A stretch of 64,000 nt of DNA from Burhinus oedicnemus (lineage: Eukaryota; Chordata; Aves; Charadriiformes; Burhinidae): NCBI GenBank assembly GCA_008921705.1, contig VFFE01006100.1, forward strand, positions 66,656 to 130,655. Direction: 5' to 3'. The position numbers and the translations under genes are program-made. Positions 1-13,560 of this stretch are shown here, in pieces; position 1 is the stretch's first letter; each line of letters starts with the position of its first letter. The notes under the pieces were generated by a model. That model worked only from the letters and a program-made list of their open reading frames with translations, was not told the DNA's origin and did not search any database.

Positions 1-1534
1 ACACACATTTTCTTTCCTTCCTAAGGGCTGCTCAGCTAGTTACACGCATCTGTGTTAGACATTAGGACCAAATTCCTCCTTTTCCACTTGATCTCTTTTT
101 GGAAAGGAAAAGGCCCAAAAAGCAATCGACATTTCCATTCCTCATGATACCAAGTTCAGACTATACTTGAAATATTTGAAATCTTCCACTAAATAGCTCC
201 CCAGCTATACTGTGAGATTTAAAACTGCTTCCGATCAACTTCCAAGGCTCTCGTTTAGCTGTAGTTTCTTAAATGGGAGGCTGCTTTCATGGTTGCGGTC
301 ATCTTGACTTAGAGAGTCAATATCAATAATAAACTGTTACCCAGAGCTTATCTTAAGTGCCTTCCAAAGGTGGTGATAAACTTGCGTTTTTCATGAGTTT
401 ATCATCATGCTGACATTTCTGTCATGCCTATGATCTCAACCCAATGATTAAATTATTTTCCAAAAGTCTAAAATATTCTTTGATTTGTAAGTTGGAGGAA
501 ACTAAGGATTTTGAGAAGTCCCAACTTCTTCATTAACACTTATTTGGAGGACTACCATGAAAAAGAAAACAGCTATATTTCTGCTTGATTGTTTTCTTTT
601 CCTGGCAGACAGCAGTGTGGTGCCAGGCCATTCTTCATACGGAACGGGATGGGCATCTTTGAAATAGTCATGAAGTGTGTGGCTAGCACGGGAGCTATAT
701 GTTGCTTTTGTTTGTAAAACATTCTAAGCTGCATTTGCAGTAGTGAAGTGGCTGAATTGCTGCTAATGTGCATTTTTACATTTAAAAAAGTTATTGTAGA
801 AAGTGTCTGGACAATTGTAAATTCTGTGTCTCTGTTTTTCAGAAGCTCTAGATACAATCCAGGGAACTACAGCACAGTAAGCGGGATGTCTGCAGCTGAT
901 AAATGAGTTGAAATAATAGCAGACAATTGAACGTAGTTATTTTCGAAATCTGCAACAGAAAGTTGTCTGTCATGATTTGTTCTAGGTTTTTTTTGCACAT
1001 CCAGCAGTAAAGGTTAACCCTTTTCAGCACTCAATAAGCTAAATCATGATTTAAGAGGATTAGAAACAGGTAGGCATAGGACACAGGGAACAGTTATGGA
1101 TAGGCTATCATTGCCATCATAGTAAAAAGCCCATGCAAAACTACCTCCAGGGTCTGATTTTGTAGCAGAGTGAAGAAAGTGAGTGGAGAATTAAATGCCA
1201 ATGGGAGTGAACAAATGCAAAGGAGTACTGTCAATTTGCAGAAGATCCCCTGAGTTACACTGTGAGATTATGTTCACTTTTATCCAGAATGCTTGGGGTA
1301 TGGATGCAAGAAAGAAGCTGAAGCTAAGGATAATGTGGGGAGAGAAGAGGTGAGGGTGGAGGAACCATCAATGTGTGAGGCAAGAGTATCTCATATTTGC
1401 TTCTATAGTGTTTGCCACCTTTCTGTTAATCGATGAATATCACTGACGGTTGGGAAAGGTCTAATGCAGTCTTCCAATTCTGTTGTTTCTTGGTACTCTG
1501 CTGCAATCTGACTCATTAATTTTTTATTTTAATT

Positions 1535-1547
1535 AAAAAAAAAAAAA
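1535..1547. repeat. Poly(A) run, 13 nt
   Basis: A run of 13 A follows an AT-rich stretch (TTTTATTTTAATT). There is no adjacent sequence that I recognise as a retrotransposed gene or SINE. Confidence 0.8.
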
Positions 1548-4500
1548 TTGCCCCTTAGCAGCTCTGTTACTTGTGGACAATGCACATAGGAATGATCTGT
1601 GCTTAGAAGTAGCTGTGGCCATTGTTATGAGAACACATTATGAAGTGTGGTGCTCATTTTGAGCTTGTACCATCATCCTCATCTATTGATTGTGATGTTG
1701 TTCGTGATGTCTGAAGTAATTATAAGGCTGGCAGCAGCTTATCAGTGCTAACTGAAGATTCCCTTTGGTAGGGACGCCTGTATGAAGGCTATATGACTGC
1801 TAAGAGCCACACCTATGTGCTGCACAGTTTTCCGAGCAGTCTGGCCTCGGTATTGCAGGTAGTGATTTGCTCTTTTATAAATTACTTTAGTACAGCTTTC
1901 TGTGTGCTGGATAATGTTGCAGCCTAATGCCCCTCTGTTGTGTAGTTCCCATGAGTAAAACATAATGGACAGGTGAAAACCATAGCCTCTAAACACTGTG
2001 TTCCCTGTTCCCAGTCCTTTTCCCTTCCCCTACCTCTTTTTCACTTGTCTCCTCTGTCCTTCCTTCCCTCCTCATCAAACATATAACTTGGATGCTTTAG
2101 TGTATTTACTCTTCCACTTACTCTGCAACCTTTCTCTGTGCAGTCCCACTTTTCTGCTCTGCATGTGTGCTTTGCCTCACGCTTTGTTTTTTGCAGGAGA
2201 GATATGAATGGGGAGAAAGTGGAGCTGGAAGGGGTCAGTCCAGCTATTTTGAGCATCTAACAGAGTCCAGATTCATAACAACTAAGTTTAGGAGCCTGTA
2301 TTTCCTTTGTCTTCTGTGAGCAGGGGACAACTTAGCACCTCTGAGGTGGATACCTATAAAATAGGTTAGCCAGTGCTGATTTCTGTCCTTGTAGATGTGA
2401 GGAACTGAACGAGAGGTTCAGTACCAATGCCGCTTTTTCTTACCTCATAGCAGTCTGGTTATTTTCATCCTGGTTGTAACGTGTGCATCATTTTGTGTTC
2501 TGTATTGTTCAGTATTTTTGTTGCCTTTCTAGTCAGCGGTCAAAGTTTACCAATGCATAATTGGAAACATTAGAAAATAACCAGAGTACCATGGAGCAGG
2601 AATTTTCATACATGGGTGACTTTGTGCTCACTGTATATTTTTCCAGCTTAAATTTTGTGTATATATTTATGCATATATTTGAATATCTGAACTGATTTTT
2701 GAGGAGTGAATTGTTTTTGGGGAGCCATGTGTGCTCAGCACAGTGGTAACAAGTGATTATAATGACTGGCAATGTTTAGATTGCATATAGGTTATTTCAT
2801 TCCTGCTAAAAGAAATAGCTGCCTTGTTGAATTGTTGTGGCCCAATGGGAGGTATCCTCTCTGCCTGTCGTGTTTTTCTTCAGGAAAAGAACAGGATATG
2901 GAATAGCTTTGACATTTCCTTAGTCATTGCTTACTCATACACAACACACAATTAGTGGAGATGCAAAATTAGCTGAGCTAAGTTAATTTTCAGAGTGGTG
3001 GTGAAGAGCACGATATGCCCTGGATTAACAGTGTCTTCTTTCTTGACTGCTGTGATCTCCTCAGACTTTGTTTTAGCCCTGAAGCATGTTAGCGTTAAGC
3101 TTTTGGACCCTTTATAAAACCCAGATGTGCAGCTGAATCAAGTGTTCTTTTTCCCCACTCAGACTCAAATGATTCAGTCAGGTACCACATCACTGGAAGA
3201 TCATTGCTTCTCTCACAGAAGATGTCACTTCTGCTACAAAGCGATTGTAGTATTCAGTAAAGCAAAATAACTGGGCAATAAAAGAGGGAACGAAACATTT
3301 GAGTCAGTGTAGGGGCATGTTGTTTAATGCTTAACCAAAGCAAAGATATATAATGGATAAACTTGCAGTGTTTTTTATTTCTTTTTTTCATTCCTTTCTA
3401 GGAAAAAAATAATCTTTGAAAATAGAACTTCCTGGGTGACCAAAAAAAGTGTATACTTTATAGAAGTTTCTAGTTAAAAATCCTGTGTCTTGTTGGGTTT
3501 AAACAGCTGGTTTTGTCTAATTAGAATTTGGGGTTTGATTTACCCCTCAAACATATTTTTATGAACATTCTTTCTTCTGCCCAACTGAGAGACAGTTTGT
3601 TGTTACTTTTGTGTTTCTTTTCTGGCAAAATTTTGTGTTGCAGCTATTTCTATGTTTCAGTAACATAATACACTCTGGGGGCAGATCTTGGAGATCTTTG
3701 ATTCTAATGAATACCAGTCACGTGAGAGCAAATACATGATTTATTACTTGAGTATATTTTCGATAGTAATGCCTGGAGATTTTTTTAGTGGGGGGAAGGG
3801 AGATCAAGAAAGAGAATGCAGTTGAAAGAAATCAGTGGCAAAATGATGTTAACTCTCACCTCAGTTCAAGCCTGTGGTTTGCAATGCCAACATTGTGAAT
3901 GATCCCAAAACAAAAACATCCATCCTTTTCACATTTAAGAATAATCTCAAGGGAATTGTGTTGTAGAAGCAGATCTTAAAATGAACACCAGCAATATTGC
4001 TCAGGGCCTCTAAAACTGAAAGCCATTTCTTCTAGTATTTATTGTCTTTGGCAGAACTATTATCCTCTCTTTATATTAACTGCTGCATGAAGTGTCATCT
4101 TTGTCTTGCCAAAACTTCTGTTCATAATGTAATTTTTCTTAGGTTGACTTGCTTTTGATAAAGATTTAACAACAATAAGCCAGGTTCTTGAATGTGAAAT
4201 CAAGAGTTACTTTCCTGAGGCTGAATATAGAAATCGGTCATTTGTGCTGTGCAGAGATGTGTGCTGTAAAAGGAGGTGACTGTCAAAGAGCCTCAGTGAG
4301 CTGTATTGCTCCAGCTCTGTGAAATGTATTGAGTGTACCCATGTAACAGAACTATTCATTCTCTTTTATGACTAAGTTCTACATCACGTTTCCAAAGATT
4401 AATAAGTGATATCCAAGAAGTAGTCATTACTAGTATTTTGTCTGGCTTTTCTGTAGGTTCTGAAGATTTAATCACCTACTGTTTGTTACTATCCATCTTG

Positions 4501-5925
4501 AGTATGTAGGCATAAACATTTAAATTAGAATTAAGGGTCAACTTAAAAGCATTTTGATTGCTCATGATGTATCCTGTGAGATATGATTTCTGCAAAATTT
4601 TCATGTGAACTGGTGAATGCTGATGCTGCCAGGCATAACTTACATATTTAATTTTTAGGGTAGTTGTTACTTGGAAAACAAAACTGTGTGGAACAGAAGA
4701 GTTAATAAATGAACAGAATGTCATAATTTTTTATTAAAGTGTCCCTGATAGTTATAGTTACTCTTTTTATCAGTGTCTCCCAGGAAGAAAGTTTTCAAAA
4801 TGGTTCATTATCACTCCCCTGTATCAAGAACAAGAAATCTTTACTTGTCACTTGAGCTTCCATAGCTGAAAAAAGAGGTTGTGTCCTGCTTTCATGGCAG
4901 TATGTGTTGGTTTTTTTTAGTCAGTTAACCAAGGTATGACTTATCAGTTTAAAATCCTGATGAACATGAGGTGCTAACAGATTTTCTATTGTTTACTTCA
5001 CCTGGTTACTTTACAAGTAAAGTTTTAGTGCTTTGCCTTAGCCTTGTTGCTTTACGTACAGTACAAGCAAATGCATGTTTATTGTGGCCTCACTAATGTC
5101 CTCTTAGTAGTTGAGACAAGTTGTGTTCTAGAGACTTGTGAGCCATTGTGTTGGTCAGGTAGATATTTCTAAGTGTTTGACAACACCCAACTGTTTAAAT
5201 TCACTGCAGCTACTAAACAGTAGTTTAGTAAAACATACTCTATTCAGGCCTGTTATGTTTGTTGTGGACTTTCCTTTTCTTGAATTACTAGGCATTTTCA
5301 AATGTTTATGTAAGTTCCAAAGAAACTAAACAATATACTGAGATAGTCTGAGAGGTGAAGCCATGTGAGAAAGGCGATGAAGAGCGTTTAATGGTCAGTT
5401 GTTTTAGGTCACTTTCTTTGTGGATCTTCTTCTTCACAGAGGATGCTTTAAAACTGTTTCTCGTAACACACACCTCAATTGATGCCTCTTGGCTCACACT
5501 CTTCAGAGGTCAAAAAGTTCTTCCCCCTCCCCATTATTGTCTGAAATCACAACAATAACTTAACTTATTGCAATATAGAACCCAAAAAGGAATAGTGTTC
5601 CTTCTTTCAAGTTCCTCTTTCTACTTCAGTATCTTTTTACTGTGGGATCTTTCATGACTCTTCTCTCTCATGATCTTGATATGCTGATCTATGCTCTGTC
5701 ATCTCTCACTAGCAGTAGCTTTCACTGTGTATTTTTCTGTTCCTTTCATGGCAGTATCCATGCTTCATTTCAGGCCTCCCTTTTGCTGATGGAAGGACCT
5801 TTCCTTAGGTGTATGGAATTACCCCCTCTGCTGTCCAGTTGAGTACTTCATCATAAGACAGCAAATACTTTAAATCTACATCTTTAATATATGGCAATCA
5901 ACATCTTAAGGATATGATCTTGATT

Positions 5926-5980
5926 GAAAAAAAACCCCAAGAACAAAACAAGAATAACAAAATCCCACACCCACACCCCT
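5926..5980. repeat. A/C-rich low-complexity tract
   Basis: The tract is almost free of G and T on this strand: an A run, CCCC, AACAAAACAAG-like units, then CCCACACCCACACCCC. Similar A/C tracts occur at 20323-20418 and 57692-57746, and G/T counterparts at 19169-19219 and 48161-48240. Confidence 0.7.
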
Positions 5981-6499
5981 CTCTGGGTGCTACTGTAAAA
6001 CTTAAGATCAACTTGCCCATATGATTGCTCACATTTCACATATGTGCAGTGGTTTCCTTTGTTGCTTCACAGACTTGCATCTGTTATGTGGATCTTAGTA
6101 TATTCTGAAGATTGCCTGAAGTTTAGGGATGAAGTAGACAGCTCTGCTCTTGATTCCCTAATGGACCATCTGTCATCTTTTACTCCGACTACAAGGTGTG
6201 TGTATTCCTATGTGTCTTTTCCTAAAGCCTTACAATAGCATTTTTGGTTGAACACTGAAACAAAACAATGACTTGCAGGCCATGCAGAAAATGCAGAAGC
6301 AGCAGCAACATTTTATGGGTATTAATGCTGCTTACAGTATTATTCACAAATGGAATCCATGTAGGATGAGATCTGAAAAAGCAGTTAAGTGAGTTAATTC
6401 AAGAGAGATCCAGGAAAATGAGTATAGATGCCTGAGACATTATGGATGTCTAAGCACACTTCTGAATATCACTGCAACCAATCAGGTTTCACAAGCCTG

Positions 6500-7682
6500 C
6501 TTGAGCAGAGCAACTGACATCATCTACCTGGACTTGTGCAAGGCATTTGACACTGTCCTGCACGACATCCTTGTCTCCCAATTGGAGAGGCATGGATTTG
6601 ATGGATGGACCACTCGGTGGGTAATAAATTGGCTAGATGGTTGCACTAAAAGAGTTGCAGTCAATGGCTTGATGTCCCAGTGACAAGCAGTGATGAGTGG
6701 CGTTCCTCAGGGATTGGTACTGGTACTGGTGCTGTTTAACATCTTTGTTGGTGACATGGACAGTGGGATTGAGTGCACCCTCAGCAAGTTTGCTGACCAC
6801 ACCAAGCTGTGTGGTGTGGTTGACACATTGGAGGGCAAGGATGCCATGCAGAGGGACCTGGACAGGCTTGAGAGGTGGGCCTGTGTGAACCTCATGAAAT
6901 TCAGCAAGGCCAAGTGCAAGGTCCTGCATGTGGGTCGGGGCAATCCCATGCACAAATACAGGCTGAGTGGACAATGGATCGAGAGCAGCCCTGAGGAGAA
7001 GGACTTGGGGGTGTTGGTGGACGAGAAGCTCAACACGAGCCGGCAATGTGCGCTTGCAGCCCAGGAGGCCAGCCACATCCTGGGCTGCATCAAAAGAAGC
7101 GTGGCCAGCAGGTCGAGGGAGGCGATTCTGCCCCTCTACTCCGCTTTCCTGAGACCTCACCTTGAGTACTGCGTCCAGCTGTGGGGCCCCCAACACAACA
7201 AGGACATGGACCCACTGGAAGTGGGTCCAGATGAGATCCACAAAGATGATCAGAGGGCTGGAGCACCTCTCCTGTGAGGACAGGCTGAGAGATTTGGGGT
7301 TGTTCAGCCTGAAGAAGAGAAGGCTCCGGGGAGACCTTATAGCAGCCTTTCAGTACTTAAAGGGGGCCTACAGGAAAGATGGGGAGGGACTCTTTATCAG
7401 GGAGTGTAGTGATAGGATGAGGGGTAACGGTTTTAAACTGGAAGAGGGTAGATTTAGATTAGGTATTAGGAAGAAATTCTTTACTGTGAGGGTGGTGAGG
7501 CACTGGAACAGGTTGCCCAAGGAAGCTGTGAAGGCCCCGCCCCTGGAGGTGTTCAAGGCCAGGTTGGATGGGGCTTTGAGCAACCAGGTCTAGTGGGAGG
7601 TGTCCTTGCCCATGGCAGGGGGGTCGGAACTAGATGATCTTTAAGGTCCCTTCCAATCTAAACTATTCTATGATTCTATGAT
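6500..7682 (+). mobile_element. CR1 LINE, 5'-truncated, dead reverse-transcriptase ORF with intact 3' end
   Basis: The copy covers the second half of CR1 ORF2 and its 3' UTR. Reading starts at about 6511 with TDIIYLDLCKAFDTV (RT region), continues through GVPQG at about 6699-6713 and [12 protein letters not shown] near 6775, then RPHLEYCVQLWGPQ and [15 protein letters not shown]. The 3' end at 7664-7682 carries the CR1 tail, ATTCTATG repeated twice. The copy cannot make RT: a TGA at 6681-6683 replaces a conserved Trp codon, a one-base shift near 7220 moves the frame, and the catalytic FADD box reads FADH. A small GGTACT expansion (about 6716-6732) turns the usual SVLGPVLFN into LVLVLVLFN. CR1 elements move by target-primed reverse transcription and are usually 5'-truncated, as here. 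The 5' boundary is approximate. Confidence 0.93.
7664..7682 (+). repeat. CR1 3'-terminal octamer repeat
   Basis: ATTCTATGATTCTATGAT, two copies of the octamer plus two bases, marks the 3' end of the upstream CR1 copy. CR1 elements end in such short tandem octamers instead of poly(A). Confidence 0.9.
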
Positions 7683-9488
7683 CTTTACTGCTGAAAAAGC
7701 TCACATAAATGGTATCTGTATAAAAAAAAACAAAACAAAGAAATAAAAAAAGGACTTCATAGTACAACGTTATTTTCCAGTAGTTTTTTTCTGTATGCTC
7801 TGTTTTAGAACATTTCAACAAGGCTTTTGATTGTTATTAAATGTGTTAGTCTTCTGTGTAACTGGTATATCCCATGGGTTCAATCATTTCAGCTTTTTGT
7901 GACCTGTACTGTGTTTTTCCATATGTTAGATGGTTACGTTGAGGAAATCAGAAAACACTTGAGTCTTGCAGCACTCACCATCCAGGTTGCAACCAAAACA
8001 CCTTGTGTAAGTGTAGCTTTTTGCATTCTGTTCCAAACCCCAATTTTCAATCACCTTAGAAAAGCCAGAGTATCAAACACCTGTCATGTACTTGTGCACA
8101 GAGGAAGAAGGTTTTCAGACTGTGTGCCTCAGACCAAAACTGGCTGAGAAACGCTAGGGAGAGGTCCTGGGCTATCCCACAGCTTCCCACCACAGGTAGA
8201 CCTATATGTTTTTTGGAAGGTGGTGATCACTGGGCAAAGAAAATATTTGACAGTAGACTTAACACTAAAAATTAGCAAATTGAAAAGAGTTGCCTGGTAT
8301 CTTGAAAGGTATCTTGCTCTGAAAGCAAATTCAGAGTTTGGGAAGTTAAAACCTTAAGAAGATTGGAACAATAATTAATGGGAGAGTGGAAGGGAGTAAC
8401 TGGTGGAAAGGTTTGTTCATGCAAGTTTGGCTTTGGAAGTGAATTTAATGTGAAGACTCTGGGATTAGAAGTTGTTGTTCCAAGCCTTGAATACCTGTTG
8501 CTTTTTCAGCAACCTGACCTGGCCTGGACTCTGGACCAGCGCTCAAGAATGTTAAGATCTGAAATGCCAGGTTGAACTGTGCTATAGACTTCTGTGGGGA
8601 TGCCAGGTCTGTTGCTAGATTTTAGAGCACATAATGCTGCACAGATAGCTTGCTAGGTTATTCGGTACAAAAAAAATGTAATTACATATGTATTCATATA
8701 TATTATATTTTTTTCGTTTTCTATTGACTGCTTCTTTCCCTAGGTAACATTTTTCATTTTCTTACACACAAATATAAGGAGACGTAGAATCAACAAAACT
8801 TCCTTATCTGCTTTTAACATGTCAAAGAATTCTCAGTCCACAAGGCTCCATCAAAAAAAGACCTGCATAACAGGTAACCTTTGTGCTCTTAATTTTTCTG
8901 AACAGGCATATAAATGCATAGGTGCTGAGCACCTTTTAAAGCAGAGGCTGTGTCTGTCAGGCAAGAAGATGTGTTCATCCTATGCTTGTGCACGTTCTCT
9001 CAAAGACAAGATATTGCCACATATGATTTTCCTAAGTTTTGCTAAACTAGATCTTTGCTTCCACCTTGCAACTATGCAAAACTCAAGGCTTTTGTCTTTG
9101 CAGGGATCAGTGCTGTGTGGTTTTGATGTGCTAACCAAGTAATGCTTCCTGGGAACATTGTTTTCTCCACACATATCCCCTCCTACTTTGACTTTTACCT
9201 TGAAGAGGAAAAAGGGAAGGTGCTCCAAGTTTTCTTCTATTACATTTTTGCATCCCGCTCATGGTGCCCTTAAAGCTGGTCTCAAAAGGGGAGGAAATCC
9301 AAACAATTGTTAACTCATGGAAACAACAAATGCATCTGACAAACAGCAGGTCATCATGTAAATCCCCTGAGAGTGCCTAGGGAAAGAAGGAGCTTGCTGG
9401 TTTGTAAACCTCACTTGGTGTGTGATAAAAACATGGCATGCTTGCTTTGGTGTTTGTATGTCACCAGGAACTGCTGAGAATGCAGGAG

Positions 9489-9500
9489 AAAAAAAAAAAA
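9489..9500. repeat. Poly(A) run, 12 nt
   Basis: Twelve A in a row, with no recognisable retrocopy upstream. Confidence 0.75.
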
Positions 9501-12500
9501 GTATAGCTTATAAGGAATAGGAGGAAAAGATGCATTTTATGTACACAAAGTCAGAAGGACCTTGGAAGTAATTGTTTAAATCAGCTAGGAAAGCTGATGG
9601 AATGTAATAGTTATAGAGGCTTCTGGGCAGAATTGGTATTTATTGGCTGGGTTTAGTATAGCATGGAGCATGTCAACTAGGTATAAAGCTGTTAGCGCTA
9701 GAAAACACTGTATGTTGTGAACAGGCATAAAATGCAACAAGCTGTGTGGTGTGGACCAAACTTAATATGCCTGAAAACAGAAAACTCTATGGTAGGTTCA
9801 CACAGACACAGCCAGCATCATTTGAGTGTGCATATTTTATATGTATTGATTTATTAGCTAGATCCAATCATACTTTTTAGGGATGATTTACCCTAACAAG
9901 ATGGAGCACAGGCATATTGCAGCATTTTTATGTACAGAGAGTTGTCTCCTAACTCCTGTGCTGACAAGATTCTGAAAGTGGACTTCAGATCCGGATTTGT
10001 GGGAGGGATTTCTTCATTGACTGTCTATGAAACATTGCATGAAGGAAAATGGAAACCATATGCAATTCACTACACAGATCTGTTTTTCATTTAAATCTTT
10101 TCCTGTATTATATTTTCTGCTAGTAGAAGAGAGAGAAACAAACTGCTAGATGAATAGTATGGAGCTTAAAATAAAAGGCAGTGTGGTTTTGTTTTTGGTT
10201 TGGTTTTTTTTTTCTGAACTGAAGAAAAAAAATGATATTTGATCAGTAGTGCGATTTCACGTAGGATTCTATAGAAAGAGGACAATTTGTATATAATATG
10301 CTGGAACATCTGTTGTTTTAAGTCTTAGTGGATTGAATTGATGTGATATCAACAGAACTGCAAGGCTGCTGAGTTAATAGAGCTGTACCATTCTAGTAGT
10401 GGCACCACAATGCAAAAGTTTTGATGAACTCTGCATGCAGAACTAAAATATGTAGTAGTTTCTAATACTGTTCAAAAAATCCTTGATCTGGTGTGCAGTT
10501 GTGGAAAATTTCACCATCTCTGAAAACAGTCCAGTAGATTTACTCAGAGTCTCAGGGTTTGGATTTTTTTTTCCTAGTCTTGAACAGAAGTTCAGTTTTT
10601 AGAAGTTCACTGAGACTCTTCAGCGCTGAGGTAGTCCCTTGTTTTTTGCACAGAGCCTGGGAAAAGAAGCACCGCAGGACAAATAAAATAGAATACAGTG
10701 CTTTAAAAAAAAGCTGAGTTTTTTAATGTATTTGGTATGTTATACTTTAAGTTCAGTCTGTGAATGAAGGACTTAACTGGCTTGAAGGGGAAGTTGGGAA
10801 GACCCTCTGCCTCTTGGACTTTTGGAAGCTGTACAAAATGGAGATTATCAGTGATAATTACCAGGTGCTCAGCAGTACGTCTGTGTGTATGGTAAACACC
10901 TACATTTGTGCAGTGATTTCAAGCCGTGTTAGCCAGCAATGTAAACAGCATGGTAAGGAATCTCTTTCATTTGGTCAGGGTAGTAGTGAAAATTAAGCAA
11001 AGGAGATGGATCCCTATGTCCAGTTTTCTTAGATTTCCAAGGATAATGTTGTCTAAATCTGATTGAAAAATAACAATACTATCATAAAGGAACATTGCAG
11101 GCATTCAAAAGTGTTTCTGCATCTCCTGTCAGCTGCACAGATTAAGGAAAGTTGAAGGACCAGTTTCAGTTGCTAGATCTCTTTAAGAAGACTTTCAGTA
11201 TTTTAATGTGACTGTTGTAAGAATGTTAAAATAGCTTCTGAGCAGTAGAAATGCATGGATCAAATGGTAGTGCACACTTTATACAGTGATAGAACTGCAC
11301 AAAAAGGCACTAAAATCACGAAAGTAATTAGAGGGATTTTCAGAAAGCCTCGGCAGATTGCACGCTGATGACGCTGCTGTCATGCAGTTGGTTGAAATCT
11401 GGCTTGATTTAATTAACAGCAAAGACCTGAAGGCACATAAGGGCATAACCGAAAAGCAAGTCAGAGAAGCTATTGAATGTTTCTGCTGTTTTGTCAGTGT
11501 CACACAACTCAAATGTTCTGTCAGAGTATTTGAATTCTGAGCAGATACAGAAATTGAAATGTGATTTGATGGAATGTAATTCTGAATTCCTGCTTTCTTA
11601 ACATTAAATACAGGAGAGAATTGTTTCTACTTCGTTCTTTTTGAAAAGGTGTTAATGAGATATACCTAATTCCTGTATTCACTGATTTTTTTTAAGATGC
11701 ATTGAGATTCTTGCCCTGTGAGAATAGCTACAGTGTAATTTGGGGTTGGTATAGCCAAAGCTTCATAGAAAACCATGCATTGAGAGGAGTGAAAAAAAAA
11801 AAGGATACTTTTATTTATGTAGTAGTAAAGTGCTGAGTGAACAGGAGATGTAATTATTATATCCTTGTGTCTTATTGACAAAGCATATAAGATCATGTTT
11901 TGATTACTGTAGAATAATTTGTAAATGTATTTCAGTCCTCAAAAATCCCAAATTAAAGAACGTTAACAAAATGATATTAATCCTTATAAAATATGTTTGC
12001 CTGGTGTATCTCATTCCCATCCAGTGCTCTCTGCTTGTGTCTTTAAACTGTAACCACTTAAAAATATTGTCTGTGTGCATCCAAATCTCAGTGTAAAAGA
12101 CGTGAATCTAAATTATGGCATTCGGATCCTGCTATAACGAAAATATTTACTACCAATAATATTAACATTTGGCTTGTGCCTTGTTTCACAAAATCTCTTT
12201 TGTTTTTAGAAGTTTTCTTTTGAGTTCCTTAATTTTGGAGGGATGTGAAATATTTTGTTTTTCAGGTTGGATAAATCACAATGCTGTCTTTGGTCTGAAG
12301 TTTTCCAGTTAGCTAGAGAGAAACATGTTTTTCTGTGGAAAATTTAGCTGTTTGAATGTATTTGAATTATCTGAAATTTTATTTATATACTTTCCACCTG
12401 TTGAGAAATATTTGTGGTGTTCTTTTAGCTTTCATTCATAATTCAAGCCCCTGTTTTGAAACTTTATATTTGGCATACTCTGAGGTATTGACAGACTGTT

Positions 12501-13469
12501 GCGTTGACTAGGAAAAACAATCATGGGCATTTAAAAAAAAACATTCTTGGTGGTGTCCTATCCTTCTTCACTTTGAAGATTCACCAAGTGTTTAATTATG
12601 TAAAGTCAATATGCTGCTATTTTGGAAGTCTCAGTTATGTTTAAAGATACTGTGCATTCAATTCCAGGGCTGTTAGTGTTTTGTTCATTCATAGAAGGGC
12701 TGATAGAAAATATCCTGTCCAAGACGGCAAGCTTGTTTAAATCTCCATGTAATGTGAATATTTCTTTTCATGACTACAGTTTATTGTCTGTTTATTGCAC
12801 CATTAGCTTTCTCTTTTAAAAAACTGCACATCTCTTGCAGTTGTAATCATAACATAGGAGTTGAAACAAATGTTTGAATTGGTTGGTGATAGGGGAGAGA
12901 TAGTAATGTGTAAAGTCAATATTTAATTACTTGAAAAGGGATGACCATAACAACAGACTGTCAGATGTGACAGGTTACACAGCCTGCTCAGTAACCACAA
13001 TGCCACTGTCCTCCCAGAAACGACATCATCCCTGCAAATCAATTTCTTCTTAAAGCAAGCTGGAAAAATCAATGAAGAAATCAGCTTTGATTGCAGATGG
13101 TACTCCAAAGAGAGGCTATAGCCCTATGTGAGATCTGTGTAAACCTTGTCTCCTAAGGCCGAGACTACACATGTGTGTATATGTACAGTGCTTCATGTAA
13201 TGCAGAAATCAGAAGGATCTATTGTGTTTTTTTTGACAAGTTGTTAATTTCATTATAGTATAGGCTTGGGGATTAAAAGGCAGAATGACAATGATTCCTT
13301 CCACAGGAGGAGATGCTGAAAAAGCAGTAGCTCAGGAAAGATAGAAGGGAAGGAAATTTCATAATTCACCAGTGTTAGAAATATTTAGAGGAATTAAGTG
13401 CATTTATTGATGATAACATGTTGGGAATAAGCAGTATGATTGGAGTGAAAATTGAATCATGATTTTTGC

Positions 13470-13560
13470 CTTTGTCTATGTCACCTACTTGTTGTATGAC
13501 CTTGAGCAAATTCTTTCTGCTTTGGGTTCTTTCTCTTTTCTGTAAAGCCTTCAGTGTGAT
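13470..13560 (+). mobile_element. MIR-like SINE remnant
   Basis: The stretch contains CACCTACTTGTTGTATGACC, then TTGAGCAAATTCTTT, and later CTTTTCTGTAAA. These are the order and spacing of the MIR core (CACTTACTAGCTGTGTGACC, TTGGGCAAGTTACTT, and CATCTGTAAA near the end). MIR elements are ancient tRNA-derived SINEs that survive as diverged fragments in amniotes. Ends are vague and the middle is diverged; a profile search would settle it. Confidence 0.5.

Larger units (their letters stand above)
1..6499 (+). other. Intronic sequence of DNM3, no gene seen
   Basis: This is part of the intron ending at 45794. Short ORFs occur on both strands (up to about 94 codons) but none resembles a known protein or has flanking splice logic I can defend. 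Low-complexity spots are an A13 run at 1535-1547 and an A/C-rich stretch at about 5926-5980. No splice-flanked dynamin exon was found by eye. Confidence 0.7.

Noticed and set aside
6633..7241. A 202-codon ORF on the minus strand, and a 128-codon one inside it.
   Set aside because: Both are antisense shadows of the CR1 reverse-transcriptase sequence on the + strand.
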